Shown here: positions 1-7,876 of the stretch, in pieces
Numbering within the stretch: position 1 is the stretch's first letter
How the letters are laid out: the number at the start of each line of letters is the position of its first letter
NCBI GenBank assembly: GCA_017854775.1
Contig: JAFMHC010000017.1
Coordinates: forward strand, 1-39,586
DNA length: 39,586 bases
DNA from: Gammaproteobacteria bacterium
Lineage (GTDB): Bacteria > Pseudomonadota > Gammaproteobacteria > Arenicellales > Arenicellaceae
Direction: 5' to 3'
Made by a program: the position numbers and the translations under genes
The notes under the pieces: model-generated
The model's input: the letters and a program-made list of their open reading frames with translations, nothing else
Told to the model about the DNA's origin: nothing
Databases searched by the model: none

Positions 1-1452
1 AAAGAGGATCGTGGGGCTTTCTTCTTGTTGGTTAATGGCCCTGAAGGTGCTAGCTATAAGTATATTGAAGAATATATGACTGAAATCGAGTCACGTTTAA
101 TGCCATTGGTGGAAAACGGTGAGGTTAATCGTTTGTTGGTACGAGCGCCACGAGCCTTTGGTTCTATTGAGAGCTTTAACTCTGGCATTGCCATCGTTAT
201 TTTGAACGACTGGGCAGAGCGGCGTTCCGCTTGGGACATTATGGACGACGTGCGTGAGCGAGTATCTGACTTGCCTGGCGTGCGTGCCTTTCCAATCATG
301 CGTAGTGGTTTTGGTGGCGGCACTCAAAAGCCGGTTCAGTTTGTACTCGGTGGTTCAACTTATGAAGAGCTAGCCGAGTGGAGCCAAATCATTATTGATA
401 AAATCAATCAAGATAACCCAGGCTTTAACGGTTTAGACAGTGACTACAAACAGACTCGTCCGCAAATAGATTTTGTCGTTGACTACGACCGTGCCGCTGA
501 CCTTGGCGTTACTATTGCCGAGATTGGCCGAACGCTGGAAGCCATGATGGGTGGCCGCCGAGTCACTACGTTTCAACAACGTGGTGAAGAGTATGACGTG
601 ATAATTGAAGGCGAGCGCACGCAACAAAGTTCATTTAACCAGATTCAAAATATTCAGGTGCGGTCGCAGCGCACAGGTGAATTAATCCCAATTTCCAACT
701 TCTTAGTAATTAAGGAGTATGCCGCAGCAGAGCAATTATCGCGTTTCAATCGCATACGCTCGATCACACTCGATGCAAATTTAGAAGACGGCTACAGCCT
801 TGGCGAGGCGCTGGCCCATTTGCAGGGTTTGGTTGACGAACATTTACCCGACGAGGCGGTGGTTGATTACAAAGGCGAGAGCCGTGCATTTGTCGACTCA
901 GGCGGCTCAATCGCGTTCGTATTTGCACTTGGTTTGTTGGTGGTCTTTCTAGTGTTAGCGGCCCAGTTTGAAAGCTTTGTGCACCCCTTGATTATTATTA
1001 CCACGGTGCCGCTTACCGTCGGTGGCGGATTGCTGGGTTTATGGTTAACCGGCCAATCACTCAATATCTATTCGCAAATTGGCTTAATCATGCTGATCGG
1101 CTTGGCGGCTAAAAACGGTATTTTAATCGTCGAGTTTGCCAATCAGCTGCGTGACGAGGGTATGCGCTTTAACCGCGCGATAATCTCAGCATCGGTGATT
1201 CGCTTTCGACCCATTTTAATGACCGGTGTCACCACTATCGCAGGTACTATTCCTTTGATTCTTGCTAGTGGTGCCGGCGCCGAAACCCGTTATGTGGTCG
1301 GCACGGTGATTCTATTTGGAGTATTGGCCTCAACCATCTTGACCATACTGGTGGTGCCTGTGGTGTATAGCCTATTGGCCCGAAAAACCAACTCGCCAGA
1401 GCAAGTGGCTAGAAACCTTGAGAGTCAATTGAACGGCAATACCTTGGGCTAG
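1..1452 (+). CDS. RND efflux transporter, HAE1/AcrB family (5'-truncated by window)
   Basis: The open frame runs in from the window edge (KEDRGAFF... just before NGPEGAS), so only the C-terminal 483 residues are present. This is the inner-membrane proton-drug antiporter subunit of a tripartite efflux pump. The EDRG-FF-V-GPEGAS block is the hallmark that starts the second periplasmic loop of AcrB/MexB/MexF proteins. A large hydrophilic porter region follows, then a hydrophobic block from about residue 300 (FVFALGLLVVFLVLAAQFES, then the GLAAKNGILIVEFANQLR and RPILMTGVTTIAGTIPL motifs) that forms the last membrane helices. The C-terminus is normal. The periplasmic adaptor gene should lie upstream outside the window. 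No outer-membrane channel gene follows. Substrate cannot be told from sequence. Family call is very secure. Confidence 0.95.
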   Translation, partial: KEDRGAFFLLVNGPEGASYKYIEEYMTEIESRLMPLVENGEVNRLLVRAPRAFGSIESFNSGIAIVILNDWAERRSAWDIMDDVRERVSDLPGVRAFPIMRSGFGGGTQKPVQFVLGGSTYEELAEWSQIIIDKINQDNPGFNGLDSDYKQTRPQIDFVVDYDRAADLGVTIAEIGRTLEAMMGGRRVTTFQQRGEEYDVIIEGERTQQSSFNQIQNIQVRSQRTGELIPISNFLVIKEYAAAEQLSRFNRIRSITLDANLEDGYSLGEALAHLQGLVDEHLPDEAVVDYKGESRAFVDSGGSIAFVFALGLLVVFLVLAAQFESFVHPLIIITTVPLTVGGGLLGLWLTGQSLNIYSQIGLIMLIGLAAKNGILIVEFANQLRDEGMRFNRAIISASVIRFRPILMTGVTTIAGTIPLILASGAGAETRYVVGTVILFGVLASTILTILVVPVVYSLLARKTNSPEQVARNLESQLNGNTLG

Positions 1453-1515
1453 AGTGTGACGCTTGGCGTATTGAAAAAGCCAACTATTGATTTGCTTATT
1501 GGATGGCGCAAAGTG

Positions 1516-1555
1516 TTAGCAACAGCGGCTATTGGTTTATAGCCGCTGTTGCTAA
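1516..1555. terminator. Perfect 16-bp inverted repeat between convergent genes
   Basis: Arms TTAGCAACAGCGGCTA (1516-1531) and TAGCCGCTGTTGCTAA (1540-1555) are exact reverse complements with an 8-nt loop. It lies between the end of the RND gene and the end of dps, which converge here. The stem is strong on both strands. Neither side has a U-tract, so it is not a textbook intrinsic terminator; a bidirectional transcript-end hairpin or 3'-end stabiliser is the likely role. Confidence 0.6.
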
Positions 1556-1598
1556 ATACGCCAATTTAATTCAACTAAAAATTAATTCAGCCAATTTT

Positions 1599-2069
1599 CT
1601 AAGCCGATAAGGCACGTAACATCCATGCGGTTTTTTCATGCACTCGCATGCGGTCAGAAATCAGTGCTGATGATGACTCGTCGTCAGCTTCTTGTGCCAC
1701 CGCAAGGGCCGCGCGGCAGGTTTTTACCACCTGCTCATGCCCCTTAGTGAGTAGTAGCGTCATGTCTTCTGCACTAGGGACGCCATCGACTTCTTTAATT
1801 GAGCTTAATTCAGAAAAGGCTTTATACGTTGCCGGTGCTGCAACATCTAAACTACGGATGCGCTCAGCGATATCATCAACCGCAATCGCTAGCTCGGTGT
1901 AGTGTCCTTCGAACATTAAATGCAGTTGGTTGAACATCGGGCCGGTCACATTCCAATGAAAGTTATGGGTTTGTAGGTATAGCGTGTACGAGTCGGCTAA
2001 TAAGTGTTTGAGATGTAACGCGATGTTAAGTCTATCTTGTTCTTTAATGCCAATATCGATGGTGCTCAT
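1599..2069 (-). CDS. dps: Dps-family DNA-binding ferritin-like protein
   Basis: Encodes a 157-residue Dps, the dodecameric miniferritin that oxidises iron with peroxide and protects DNA in starvation and oxidative stress. The ferroxidase-centre signature [11 protein letters not shown]...[23 protein letters not shown] is intact and lies near the N-terminus as in other Dps proteins; length is normal. I chose the ATG at 2069 (MSTIDIG) because GGGAGA sits about six bases upstream; a longer frame starts at 2108 but lacks such a site. It is a single gene, convergent with the RND gene. Its regulation is not visible; OxyR or Fur control would be typical of the family. Confidence 0.95.
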   Translation of the reverse strand: MSTIDIGIKEQDRLNIALHLKHLLADSYTLYLQTHNFHWNVTGPMFNQLHLMFEGHYTELAIAVDDIAERIRSLDVAAPATYKAFSELSSIKEVDGVPSAEDMTLLLTKGHEQVVKTCRAALAVAQEADDESSSALISDRMRVHEKTAWMLRALSA

Positions 2070-2241
2070 GGTGAGGTCTCCCTGATAGTTTATTGCAGTT
2101 GTAATCAATTAGGCTGAATAATAACGTGAGCCTATCGATCAGTATATTGAAATCATGTGATGGTTATGTTCTAAAAAATGAATCATGTGTCATGAGTGTT
2201 TTTAGTGCTTGGTCGAGTTATGCCCAGATCTGAATCAAAAA

Positions 2242-3519
2242 CTAATCATCTGGTTCAATAATTGTGTCGCCAATAGGCGCTGCGAGACCGTCGGCAACCA
2301 GTGTTCTCACCTCGCTACCGGTAAGTGTCTTTAAAAAACCAACAATTTGACCTTGCTCCAATTTGCTTAAATTTAATCGCCGTATTAGCGGGCTTAGTAA
2401 CTGGTGCTCGACACCGCCATCGCTGTAGAACGCTAACACATCGTATAAGCTTTTAAAGCTACCGTCATGCATATACGGTGCGGTTAGCTCGACATTTCTT
2501 AGTGAGGGTGTCTTGAATTTCCAGCGATCACTTGGTTTGCTGGTTACTTCGTAGCGCCCGAGATCATTCTCTTTTATGCCGCCGACAGACTGAATAACAC
2601 TTTGCTTCATTTGAGTAGTAACGCCGGGTGCCAGCTGAACGGTTACCGTGTCCGAGATTTTAGTCATTGAGTTTGAATATCCGAGCCCGGTGTTGTGTAA
2701 GTTTTGATCAGTAAACAGAGCGTCGTTACGATTGATCGTGTGGCATGACGAACACCCTGCTTTGCCAATGAATAATCGGTAGCCAGCTATCTCTTGTTTG
2801 CTTAACGCGTCGCCAATGTTGCCGTAAAGCCATTGGTCGAAACGTGAGTTAGCGGCAATTAAGCTGCGTTCATACTGAGCGATTGCTTGGCCGATATTTA
2901 GCATGTCAGGGGCCTGGCGAAATGCTTTGTCAAAAAGAGACCGGTACTCTGGGTCATCATTAATAACCTCGATCACCGCTCCGATTGAAACGTTATTCAT
3001 CTCATTGGCTGCTAATAAGGGGGACCAGGCTTGTTGAGCTAGTTGGTTTTCACGAGCATCCCAAAATAATCGCTTGGCAAAAGCAATGTTAAGAAGTGTT
3101 GGTGCATTGCGTTTTATCGCACGGCCTTCAAAGCCGATTGGCCGAGAGACTTCATTGCTGCTGAAACCTTGCTCCGGGATATGACACATGGCGCATGACA
3201 TGGTTTTGTTATGTGATAGGCGTCGATCAAAAAAAAGTTTGCGACCGAGTTCAATTTTGTTGCGATCAACCTGCTCTATTATATTTCTAGGCAATGCCGG
3301 AAGCCCGAGCTGAGGCGTTTTTGCTATCTCGTGTAGCTTAGCGACTTTGCCACGACGCATAGGCAAGCTTAGTGAGTTAGTTTTATAGGACGATTGTTGG
3401 TAACGTGTTTTATCGTCACCGGGAGCGAGGCGGATGTGGTCTAGAGAGGTGTTTGCCTGTTCCGCGTTGCCGATCGAGCTGGCCATCATTAGACAAACAA
3501 ATATCCGCCAAAATCTCAT
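2242..3519 (-). CDS. MauG/CcpA-like di-haem cytochrome c peroxidase family protein
   Basis: A 425-residue exported di-haem protein. A signal peptide covers about the first 19 residues. Two c-type haem sites are visible, CAMCH at 109-113 and CSSCH at 256-260, with the family's RNAPTLLNIAF and APYMHDGSFKSLYDVLAFYSDGG blocks. The family contains bacterial cytochrome c peroxidases and MauG, which makes amino-acid-derived cofactors in a partner protein. It is the third gene of an operon with methanethiol oxidase and a SCO protein; its ATG immediately follows the stop of the SCO gene, so translation is probably coupled. MauG-like genes are known companions of mtoX in methanethiol-degrading bacteria, which suggests a role in maturing the oxidase rather than peroxide removal; that role is inference. 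Confidence 0.9.
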   Translation of the reverse strand: MRFWRIFVCLMMASSIGNAEQANTSLDHIRLAPGDDKTRYQQSSYKTNSLSLPMRRGKVAKLHEIAKTPQLGLPALPRNIIEQVDRNKIELGRKLFFDRRLSHNKTMSCAMCHIPEQGFSSNEVSRPIGFEGRAIKRNAPTLLNIAFAKRLFWDARENQLAQQAWSPLLAANEMNNVSIGAVIEVINDDPEYRSLFDKAFRQAPDMLNIGQAIAQYERSLIAANSRFDQWLYGNIGDALSKQEIAGYRLFIGKAGCSSCHTINRNDALFTDQNLHNTGLGYSNSMTKISDTVTVQLAPGVTTQMKQSVIQSVGGIKENDLGRYEVTSKPSDRWKFKTPSLRNVELTAPYMHDGSFKSLYDVLAFYSDGGVEHQLLSPLIRRLNLSKLEQGQIVGFLKTLTGSEVRTLVADGLAAPIGDTIIEPDD

Positions 3520-4263
3520 CTATTTTTTGTTGTTTGGCGCTTCAGCAATGGCATCTTCAAGCAGCAATGTTTTAACGTCATTAATCAAAATATCCGGGTG
3601 TAAGAAAGACATACTGTAGATGTTGCGAATCTGCTTTTTTCGATCAATCAGGTAGACGCGTAAAATATGTGAGAACTTATTGCGCCCTTCTCCCTGGTTA
3701 GTGGCATCAGGCACCACCGACTGCTGATACGACTCGAGAATCGGCTTGATCGCTTGATCTGATTGGCTGGTTAAAAAATGCCAATCGATGGTTTTGCCGG
3801 CATTGATCGATTGGCTAAATTCTTTCATAACCTTAGGCGTATCAAACTCCGGGTCGAAGCTAAGAGTGAGTATTCTAAGTTTGCCTTTAAGGCCTTGTTG
3901 CTCAGCTATTTTATTACCCGTGGTGTACAGCACCATGGTCGATAGTGGGCAGCCGTTAACATCATCGCAGGTGCGATAAATAAAGCTTAACAGCGTGACC
4001 TTGTCGTCCATTAACTCAGCAAGCTGTTGTGACTCACCGTCGCTACTCAACACTATGCCATCAGCCGCTTGACTGATTACCGGCAAGGAGTATGTGCCTA
4101 CAGCGGGTGCTTCAAACGAGAGCTTACCCCAGCCTGGTGCTAGGTATACGCCTTGGCGGTCGGCTTTGAGATCAGACGCAAAAGCGCTGACGCTAAGGCC
4201 GCAGAGACTAATCCCACAGATAACGGCGCACATCAGCTTTGTAACTACGACAGCCTTGAGCAT
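3520..4263 (-). CDS. SCO1/SenC-family copper chaperone of the mtoX operon
   Basis: A 247-residue protein with an N-terminal signal sequence (about residues 1-30) and a thioredoxin-like fold. SCO proteins bind copper through two cysteines and a distal histidine and deliver it to cuproenzymes in the periplasm. Here the cysteines are C99 and C105 in YRTCDDVNGCP, a Cx5C spacing rather than the usual Cx3C, and H199 in FSHILRVYLID fits the distal ligand. It sits between mtoX and a MauG-like gene, with 69 bases to mtoX and none to the MauG gene. Methanethiol oxidase needs copper, so delivery to MtoX is the likely job. The start region is duplicated just upstream (4278-4293). Confidence 0.88.
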   Translation of the reverse strand: MLKAVVVTKLMCAVICGISLCGLSVSAFASDLKADRQGVYLAPGWGKLSFEAPAVGTYSLPVISQAADGIVLSSDGESQQLAELMDDKVTLLSFIYRTCDDVNGCPLSTMVLYTTGNKIAEQQGLKGKLRILTLSFDPEFDTPKVMKEFSQSINAGKTIDWHFLTSQSDQAIKPILESYQQSVVPDATNQGEGRNKFSHILRVYLIDRKKQIRNIYSMSFLHPDILINDVKTLLLEDAIAEAPNNKK

Positions 4264-4293
4264 GGTTAATAATTAATCTTGAGCATGGTTAAT
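4255..4293. repeat. 16-bp direct repeat duplicating the SCO start-codon region
   Basis: CTTGAGCATGGTTAAT occurs at 4255-4270 and again at 4278-4293, a 23-bp period. Read on the minus strand each copy contains ATGCTCAAG. The downstream copy is the SCO start (MLK...). The upstream copy opens a six-codon frame MLKINY that ends at TAA just before the real start. Confidence 0.75.
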
Positions 4294-4332
4294 TAGCCCC
4301 TTGAGTGTAGATAGTTAGCCGGTAAGGTGTTG

Positions 4333-5709
4333 TTACTGTGAAGCAAGCTCACTACCGGCGCTTGGGCTGGCTGACTGCGTAGTAGCGCTAGGCCGCTGCA
4401 TTCCATACAGCCCGTAAGCACCAAATCTCATTTGGTGGGCACTACCAAGTTTCTCAGCCTTAAAGTCGATCTCGAATTCCAGCTTTAAGTCTTTTCCGTT
4501 CCAGGTGTATGACTTGAAAAATTGTTCATCGGCAGCGCCTTTCTTGTCCCAGTTTTTTAACAGAGATGAGGTGAAGTAAGCGCGTTTGCCATCCCAGCTT
4601 TGAGAAATCATATTTAGCTGTGAGCCAATAACTTTCTCGTACACCTGCTTCGGTGCAAAAGGATCTGAGATATCAAAGTATCGAGTCTTTCCGTCCATAA
4701 AAGTTTGTACCCAAAGGCCTTTGTCATCCGAGGTAATCGAAATGTCGACGGGTAACGGTATTTTTGATGGGTCACCGATATCGGCGACTGCTTTTGAATG
4801 CCACTCGCCCTTGTCATCTTCGTAGATCAGCCAAATTTTCGAGGTCAACGCGGTGGTAGTGAAGCAGTAGTTGTGATCTGGTTGCCATGCGCAGCGTATT
4901 TCAAGTGGTGCACCTGGCACGTCGAGGACTTTTTCGGGTTTGCGAGAATGCAGGTTCCACTTCACCATGGTATTGCCAAAGCGTTTCATCGCCTCGCCGT
5001 CTTGTAGCATGGTGCCAAAGTCCATCATATAGTTCGACCAACCGGTAAACGACGAAGTGAACATCGCATTGCGGCGAGGCAACACTCTGACATCGTAGCC
5101 ATAGCCGTCGGCATAGTCGCCTGATTTTACCGCTCCGCGAAGGTCTTGGTCGGTCGGGTTCCAATGAGTGGCGATGTATTCACCTTGGTTCGAATATTCT
5201 ACCAAGGCAGTACGGCCGCCGTGATCTACATTGTTAGATAAGGCGGTAATCATCATTCGCCCAGCAAGTGCATAAAAGGTGTGCGGGCCAACTACGCCGC
5301 CACTTTTAGCAACAAAGTTATTAATGGTTTTATGCAGCGTAGGTTTGGCTGGGTCGGTATGCACGTCAAAGATAAAGATCTTATTGCTATCGAGGCCGCC
5401 AGCCCAAAGATATTTTCTATCGTCGGTGAAACCAGAGTGATGAGCTTCGTTGCGGCCGCCAACTGAGACAGAGTTAATGACTTTGCCATATTGAGTCGAA
5501 ATAGGGTTGACGTCAATGGTGACCATCTTGTCTTGCTCGTCACCTAAACCCTCACGACCCAGTGTCCAGACATAAACGAAATCTTCTTGGCCTACGATTT
5601 TTGCCATATATGGCGACATACACGTTTCATCAGCGCTTGATGTAGCGCTGGTGCCAATGGCTAGAACCGCTAAAAAAGAGACAACTATACTGCGACTAAT
5701 ACAATTCAT
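4333..5709 (-). CDS. mtoX: Methanethiol oxidase, SBP56 (selenium-binding protein) family
   Basis: A 458-residue protein of the SBP56 family. In bacteria this family is the copper-dependent methanethiol oxidase, turning methanethiol into formaldehyde, hydrogen sulfide and hydrogen peroxide. A cleavable signal peptide (about 1-26, ending TSSADE) marks a periplasmic enzyme. Family blocks visible include DFVYVWTLGREG near residue 45, GGRNEAHHSGFTDDRKYLWAGGLDSNKIFIFDV (about 85-115), VGPHTFYALAGRMMITALSN and the C-terminal SAHQMRFGAYGLY. The start is supported by GGAGG a few bases upstream. Genes for a SCO copper chaperone and a MauG-like protein follow in the same direction, matching the known mtoX cluster. 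The C-terminal 20 residues are a low-complexity Ser/Ala/Gln tail. Enzymatic call rests on family and context. Confidence 0.92.
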   Translation of the reverse strand: MNCISRSIVVSFLAVLAIGTSATSSADETCMSPYMAKIVGQEDFVYVWTLGREGLGDEQDKMVTIDVNPISTQYGKVINSVSVGGRNEAHHSGFTDDRKYLWAGGLDSNKIFIFDVHTDPAKPTLHKTINNFVAKSGGVVGPHTFYALAGRMMITALSNNVDHGGRTALVEYSNQGEYIATHWNPTDQDLRGAVKSGDYADGYGYDVRVLPRRNAMFTSSFTGWSNYMMDFGTMLQDGEAMKRFGNTMVKWNLHSRKPEKVLDVPGAPLEIRCAWQPDHNYCFTTTALTSKIWLIYEDDKGEWHSKAVADIGDPSKIPLPVDISITSDDKGLWVQTFMDGKTRYFDISDPFAPKQVYEKVIGSQLNMISQSWDGKRAYFTSSLLKNWDKKGAADEQFFKSYTWNGKDLKLEFEIDFKAEKLGSAHQMRFGAYGLYGMQRPSATTQSASPSAGSELASQ

Positions 5710-5727
5710 TAAATCCTCCGAATACTA

Positions 5728-5781
5728 CTATTTTTTATTACCTGCTTATAACTCACAGGCTGCACTCTTAATAAAAAATAG
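5728..5781. promoter_or_regulatory. Long inverted repeat directly upstream of mtoX
   Basis: CTATTTTTTATTA (5728-5740) and TAATAAAAAATAG (5769-5781) are perfect 13-bp complements. Inside them CCTG (5741-5744) and CAGG (5756-5759) extend the pairing. The structure ends about 19 bases before the mtoX start, next to its GGAGG site. It may be a DNA operator, or a leader-RNA hairpin affecting the ribosome site. No protein binding can be assigned. Confidence 0.5.
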
Positions 5782-5880
5782 TCAAGTGTCTGTTATGGGA
5801 TTGGAGTATTGTATATGCGGTTAACGTATGCCTTTAATAATAGCGGTTTTACATCACGATGCGCGGGCCTTTGATGGCCT

Positions 5881-6357
5881 CTAATCAAGCGTTTTAGCTC
5901 TTGATGTTGCCGCCATTGCGACCGCGTATGCCGCGACCTGAGAGCGGATTTTTTGATCGCTGATTGCCAACATTCTAATTGCCAGTAGAGCCGCGTTGGT
6001 GGCATTATTTATCGCCACTGTAGCGACCGGAATCCCTTTCGGCATCTGCACAATCGATAGCAGTGAATCCATCCCGTCCAGTTTTTGCTTGCTACCGGCT
6101 ATTGGTACGCCAATCACCGGCAAAGTAGTGCACGAGGCAACCATGCCCGGCAGGTGGGCAGCGCCGCCAGCACCTGCGATGATGACGCTAAAGCCTTCGC
6201 TTTCAGCCGACTTTGCAAACGCCACCATATCATCAGGTGTGCGATGCGCTGAGACCACTTTAGCTTGATGCTCGACCTCGAATTCGCTTAAGATCTCGGC
6301 CGCTGCTTTCATTATTGGCCAGTCTGAATCTGACCCCATTATTATCGCAATTTTCAT
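5881..6357 (-). CDS. purE: N5-carboxyaminoimidazole ribonucleotide mutase
   Basis: A 158-residue class I PurE, which moves the carboxyl group of N5-CAIR to carbon to make CAIR in purine synthesis. The N-terminal phosphate-binding [13 protein letters not shown], the SAHRTP motif and [13 protein letters not shown] are intact, followed by PVIGVP and [19 protein letters not shown]. Length is normal. It is the last gene of a four-gene minus-strand set and begins only 7 bases after purK, the usual enzyme partner. Very secure. Confidence 0.97.
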   Translation of the reverse strand: MKIAIIMGSDSDWPIMKAAAEILSEFEVEHQAKVVSAHRTPDDMVAFAKSAESEGFSVIIAGAGGAAHLPGMVASCTTLPVIGVPIAGSKQKLDGMDSLLSIVQMPKGIPVATVAINNATNAALLAIRMLAISDQKIRSQVAAYAVAMAATSRAKTLD

Positions 6358-6364
6358 TTTTATT

Positions 6365-7504
6365 TTAGATTACTAAATTTTCGATTAAGTGATCGGCTCG
6401 TCGTTTTTGTTCGGCACCCCACAAATTAACATGCCCCATTTTACGCTTAACTCGAGATTCCTGCTTGTTGTAAAAGGTGAATGACAAGTTTTCGTCTGTG
6501 ATCTGAGCCATTATTTGATCTTCATTAAATGAACCATTACGTGTGCCCAAAAGGTTCGCCATCAGCATTGACTGGTATTTGGCTATAGGCTGTATTAGTG
6601 GCAGGTCAGCAACCGCGCGCATGTGATTTTCAAATTGTGAGCAGTCCATTAAATCGAGCGTAATGTGGCCTGAGTTATGAGGTCTTGGGGCAGACTCATT
6701 TAGCACCAATTTATCATCTTGGTCTAGAAAAAATTCGAATGCGAATAGCCCACGAGTATTCAGGGCTTGCATTATTTTTTTGACTTGGTTTTGTGCCGAA
6801 CGCTCTACTTCAGCCGAGACCCCTGACGGATAACTCACGTAACGGCAAGTGCCATCTTCCTGATGAGTCTCGAACAGAGGGTAGAAAATAATGTCGTTGG
6901 AGTTAGCGACCGCAATCAGAGATAGCTCCTTCTTGAAATCGACTGCATATTCAAACAAAACAGTGCCACTGTTCTTTATCTTCTCAAATACTTTAGTAGC
7001 CTGTTTGATATTGCGGACCTTATAGGTGCCTATACCGTCGTAGCCGCCCTTGGCAAGCTTTAGGTAACCTGATTTGTCAACTAGGTCACGAGCATTACTA
7101 ACTTCGAAAAAGTCTGCAATATTAATATCAAGGCTTTCAAAAAAGAGGTTTTCAGAAAGTTTATCTTCAATTAATTGATAGCGTGCAGGGTGGGGAGCAA
7201 CCTGCGTATCACTTTGTGTCGAGGCATCAATTAATAGCTGACTGTCGATAAACTCGTTCTCTAATGTGACAATGTCTGCCTGCTTGAAGAATTCGGTTAA
7301 ATCTTCGATGCTATTACTGCTGCCTATAATCAATTGGTCGGCAACCTTACTTGCAGGCCCGCCAGCACGCTCGGCAAAGACAATCGTTTTACCTCCCATA
7401 GCTTGATAGGCTTGAGTCATCATCATGGCCAGCTGACCATCACCTAAAATGCCTATCAAGGGTAATGGCTTGGCATTGAGGTTGTTAATTTTTGGTGTTG
7501 GCAT
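6365..7504 (-). CDS. purK: N5-carboxyaminoimidazole ribonucleotide synthase
   Basis: A 379-residue ATP-grasp enzyme that joins bicarbonate to AIR using ATP, giving N5-CAIR for PurE. Visible are the N-terminal [22 protein letters not shown] nucleotide-type fold, TLENEFID, the ATP-grasp lysine/glycine loop [16 protein letters not shown] (about 146-161), [18 protein letters not shown] and [16 protein letters not shown]. The segment [10 protein letters not shown] replaces the more usual QDRL-EK-FL sequence, a mild divergence. The stop is 7 bases from purE and the start 26 bases after an SbtB-like gene. The enzyme uses bicarbonate, which makes the upstream bicarbonate transporter gene significant. 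Confidence 0.95.
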   Translation of the reverse strand: MPTPKINNLNAKPLPLIGILGDGQLAMMMTQAYQAMGGKTIVFAERAGGPASKVADQLIIGSSNSIEDLTEFFKQADIVTLENEFIDSQLLIDASTQSDTQVAPHPARYQLIEDKLSENLFFESLDINIADFFEVSNARDLVDKSGYLKLAKGGYDGIGTYKVRNIKQATKVFEKIKNSGTVLFEYAVDFKKELSLIAVANSNDIIFYPLFETHQEDGTCRYVSYPSGVSAEVERSAQNQVKKIMQALNTRGLFAFEFFLDQDDKLVLNESAPRPHNSGHITLDLMDCSQFENHMRAVADLPLIQPIAKYQSMLMANLLGTRNGSFNEDQIMAQITDENLSFTFYNKQESRVKRKMGHVNLWGAEQKRRADHLIENLVI

Positions 7505-7530
7505 ATTGCGGTTCTGGGGGGTGATTGAAT

Positions 7531-7839
7531 CTAGTCGCTAAATTTAGTAGGTCTAAGCACTTCAACGTCACTAGTGAAGGTAACCATTGCATAGTTGTCG
7601 TAGTATTTTCGTTGTAGATGTTCGGCTAGTTGGTTGACAAGCTCTGGGCCGCAAATAACTTCTATTCGAATGTTTGCGTTTGCTTCCCAAGACCCGCTAC
7701 GCAAGCCTCGACTGCCTTTTCCTCGAGCATTGGTGATAGTGTAACCGAGTCCGCCGAGTTGTTCTATATCATTGATTAAGCGAGATTCCAAAGCCGCTTC
7801 AGTAATAACGGTGAGCAATTTGGTTTTGTGATTATTCAT
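7531..7839 (-). CDS. sbtB: SbtB-like PII-family signalling protein
   Basis: A 102-residue PII-like protein. The pattern KLLTVITEAAL, GGLGYTITNARGKGSRGLRSG, ANIRIEVICGPELVNQLAEHLQRKYYDNYAMVTFTSDVEVLR matches cyanobacterial SbtB, a trimeric sensor of adenine nucleotides (cAMP, AMP, ADP, ATP) that binds and controls the bicarbonate transporter SbtA. The flexible T-loop region GKGSRGLRSGSWEANAN is shorter than in classical GlnB. The C-terminal CGPxGC redox hairpin found in some SbtB proteins is missing; the chain ends PTKFSD. It lies 37 bases after sbtA and 26 before purK. Function by homology and neighbour. Confidence 0.85.
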   Translation of the reverse strand: MNNHKTKLLTVITEAALESRLINDIEQLGGLGYTITNARGKGSRGLRSGSWEANANIRIEVICGPELVNQLAEHLQRKYYDNYAMVTFTSDVEVLRPTKFSD

Positions 7840-7876
7840 AGCGACTTAATGACCTATATTTTTTTATACGATTTTG

